From Methylococcaceae bacterium (GTDB taxonomy: Bacteria > Pseudomonadota > Gammaproteobacteria > Methylococcales > Methylomonadaceae): a stretch of 44,523 nucleotides of DNA. The stretch lies in NCBI GenBank assembly GCA_021647145.1, contig JAKIVF010000011.1, forward strand, positions 1 to 44,523, given 5' to 3'. A program made the position numbers and the translations under genes. A model generated the notes under the pieces. That model did no database searches and had not been told where the DNA came from. It worked only from the letters and a program-made list of their open reading frames with translations. Positions 43,147 through 44,523 of this stretch are shown piece by piece (positions within the stretch are counted from its first letter, which is position 1; every line of letters starts with the position of its first letter).

Positions 43147-43222
43147 GCCTTTTCGTCCGCCTTTTTTCGTATAGCAACGGCTACTTATCCATTTATGCAA
43201 TCATGCTAAAGGCGAACAAAAG
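43147..43222. repeat. Palindromic MITE-like unit overlapping the next gene start
   Basis: The left arm CCTTTTCGTCCGCCTTTTTT pairs imperfectly with the right arm AAAGGCGAACAAAAGAC (about 43206-43222). The arms resemble those at 14086, 19333 and 32198 (TTTTTGTCCGTC theme). The ATG of the next ORF (43203) and its first seven codons lie in the right arm. Confidence 0.55.
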
Positions 43223-44523
43223 ACTTGCATCAGTTACTTTAGATATTCCTTTCGCGTTCCTTATTTCATTCTCTGCGTTTTCTATTTCAAACTCACAAGC
43301 GGACAACAACCCTATTCCCTCCGTAACCCTTACACCAACACCTGATTTAGGAACTCCATGCTCATTAAATTTAGAAATAAATACTGAGCATACTATTAAT
43401 AAATATGAGGTTTTACCCAGGTCTCCCTATGCTTTATGGGATCACTTTCCTCAGGCTTTATTCAATACACTATCTTCAAACCACAGCAGCATAGATACAC
43501 TTCTTTTTGTTGCCTATAAATACCGAAATAGTGGTCACCCAAATATTGCCCTAAATGTTCTTGAACAGGCTCAAGGTCAAGCAAAAAAAGAAAATAATAC
43601 AAACCGTTTAGCTTTAATTAAAGGTGGAATGAGTGATGCCTATTTATTATTACGAAATTTAGACCAAGCGTTAATATCGTCTAAAAAGAGTGTTACCCTT
43701 GCCCGCCAAACCGAAAACAACTTACTTCTTGCTACGGCCTTGAATCACTATGGCAATGCATTAGCCACAATGCAACGTTATCAGGAAGCATTACTAGCCT
43801 ATCGTGAAGGAGAGTTACTTACCAAGAAAAGTTCTGATAATTTGCTGTTAGTAAAAATAATGATTAATTCTATCCATGTACTTATTGTGCAAGATTCAAT
43901 AAGCGAAGCGGTCGATGCGCTAAAAGAAGGCTCAGCGATTGCAAGAAAATCATCAAGTCTTTTTGAAAAGACCTATATCCTTGTCTCTTTAGGATATTTA
44001 GCCCATCACTTACAACAGAATACACCTTTTTATTTAGGCTCACTGGACGATGTTTCATACTCAACACTAACCGATGCTCGAACAATTGCAGAAGAAATAG
44101 CGGATGCAAATATTCAATCCTATACCTTAGGTCATTTAGGCGAATTTCATGCTGCACAACAACACGAAAAAAAGGCTTATCACTATTTTCAACAAGCCAT
44201 TTCCCTTGCAAAAAAAACAAAATCACCTGAGCTAACGGCTCGTTGGTTATGGCAATTAGGCCGCTTATTCAAGATGCAAAACAAAATAAAAGAAGCGGAA
44301 ACTTCTTATAGAGAAGCATTATTTCAATTAGCAAAGATTCAATCGGCTCTCGTCTATGGTTATCGAGGAGAACTTCAATCATTTCGTGAAGATATAGGTG
44401 CCATTTATTTGGAGTTAGTAGATATTCTAGTACAAAAAGCCAGTAGTATGGAACAGGAAAAAAACCAATTTGTGGCTCTAAAAGATACCCTCAATTTAAT
44501 GGAGCAATTTAGAAAGATCGAGT
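43203..44523 (+). CDS. Exported TPR protein, probably CHAT type (C-terminus outside window)
   Basis: The frame is open from ATG 43203 to the window end (440 codons) with no stop. A signal peptide (about residues 10-33, IPFAFLISFSAFSISNSQA) is followed by TPR units: LLFVAYKYRNSGHPNIALNV, NHYGNALATMQRYQEALLAY, GHLGEFHAAQQHEKKAYHYF and QLGRLFKMQNKIKEAETSYR. The end, IYLELVDILVQKA and DTLNLMEQFRKIE, matches the segment that leads into a CHAT caspase-like domain in TPR-CHAT proteins. The CHAT domain itself is not in view. The start is uncertain because it lies in a repeat and lacks a ribosome site. Confidence 0.68.
   Translation, partial: MLKANKRLASVTLDIPFAFLISFSAFSISNSQADNNPIPSVTLTPTPDLGTPCSLNLEINTEHTINKYEVLPRSPYALWDHFPQALFNTLSSNHSSIDTLLFVAYKYRNSGHPNIALNVLEQAQGQAKKENNTNRLALIKGGMSDAYLLLRNLDQALISSKKSVTLARQTENNLLLATALNHYGNALATMQRYQEALLAYREGELLTKKSSDNLLLVKIMINSIHVLIVQDSISEAVDALKEGSAIARKSSSLFEKTYILVSLGYLAHHLQQNTPFYLGSLDDVSYSTLTDARTIAEEIADANIQSYTLGHLGEFHAAQQHEKKAYHYFQQAISLAKKTKSPELTARWLWQLGRLFKMQNKIKEAETSYREALFQLAKIQSALVYGYRGELQSFREDIGAIYLELVDILVQKASSMEQEKNQFVALKDTLNLMEQFRKIE

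Overview
The window (about 44.5 kb, AT-rich) looks like chromosomal DNA of a low-GC gammaproteobacterium with a polar flagellum. The evidence is the FlhF/FlhG pair, a complete run of flagellar export, regulation and chemotaxis genes in the Pseudomonas/Vibrio-like order (fliPQR-flhBA-flhFG-fliA-cheYZAB-motCD-parC-parP-cheW), and typical gammaproteobacterial housekeeping proteins (CysS, beta carbonic anhydrase, RND efflux trio). The genus cannot be fixed from sequence reading alone. Methylococcales- or Thiotrichales-type organisms would fit the base composition and the load of mobile elements, but that is a guess.

Layout. Positions 1-15.8 kb: one co-directional flagellar/chemotaxis block, with tightly spaced or overlapping genes, ending in a truncated ParP-like ORF and cheW. 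15.8-19.5 kb: a group II intron whose reverse transcriptase is cut by an IS1182-type element with 19-bp perfect terminal repeats. The 3' half of the intron is gone, and decayed DNA follows. 19.5-22.2 kb, minus strand: a TerD-domain protein preceded by a tandem set of three structured RNA elements. The first is a circularly permuted tRNA mimic of the kind known in bacterial YrlA-type Y RNAs. A sigma-54 type promoter (GG-N10-GC) is placed so that transcription would begin exactly at the first RNA. This is the most interesting part of the window. 22.2-32.6 kb: ordinary and accessory genes (SDR, cysS, cyclophilin, GH46-type chitosanase, SemiSWEET, DUF1289-like, nitroreductase, beta carbonic anhydrase, a large zeta-toxin-like kinase with a degenerate Fic-like segment) separated by palindromic MITE-like repeats, a 12-copy 8-bp satellite and transposase remnants. 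32.7-38.4 kb, minus strand: a TolC/adaptor/RND pump operon. 38.9-44.5 kb: a small secreted basic protein, then a sigma factor / zinc-finger anti-sigma / secreted M48 peptidase-TPR / secreted TPR protein (probably CHAT type) cluster that runs off the right end.

How the parts work together. The first block builds the export gate (FliPQR, FlhBA), sets flagellar number and place (FlhFG), transcribes late genes (FliA), and runs chemotaxis (CheYZABW) with a second stator pair (MotCD) and polar array positioning (ParC). The Y-RNA-like array plus TerD protein reads as a stress-induced RNA/protein module, by analogy with the sigma-54/RtcR-controlled rsr-yrl-rtcBA loci of enterobacteria, but here with a TerD-fused helical protein in place of Ro60 and without rtcB in view. 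The right-end cluster resembles a signalling cassette in which a membrane anti-sigma factor and exported peptidases could be linked; that link is inference.
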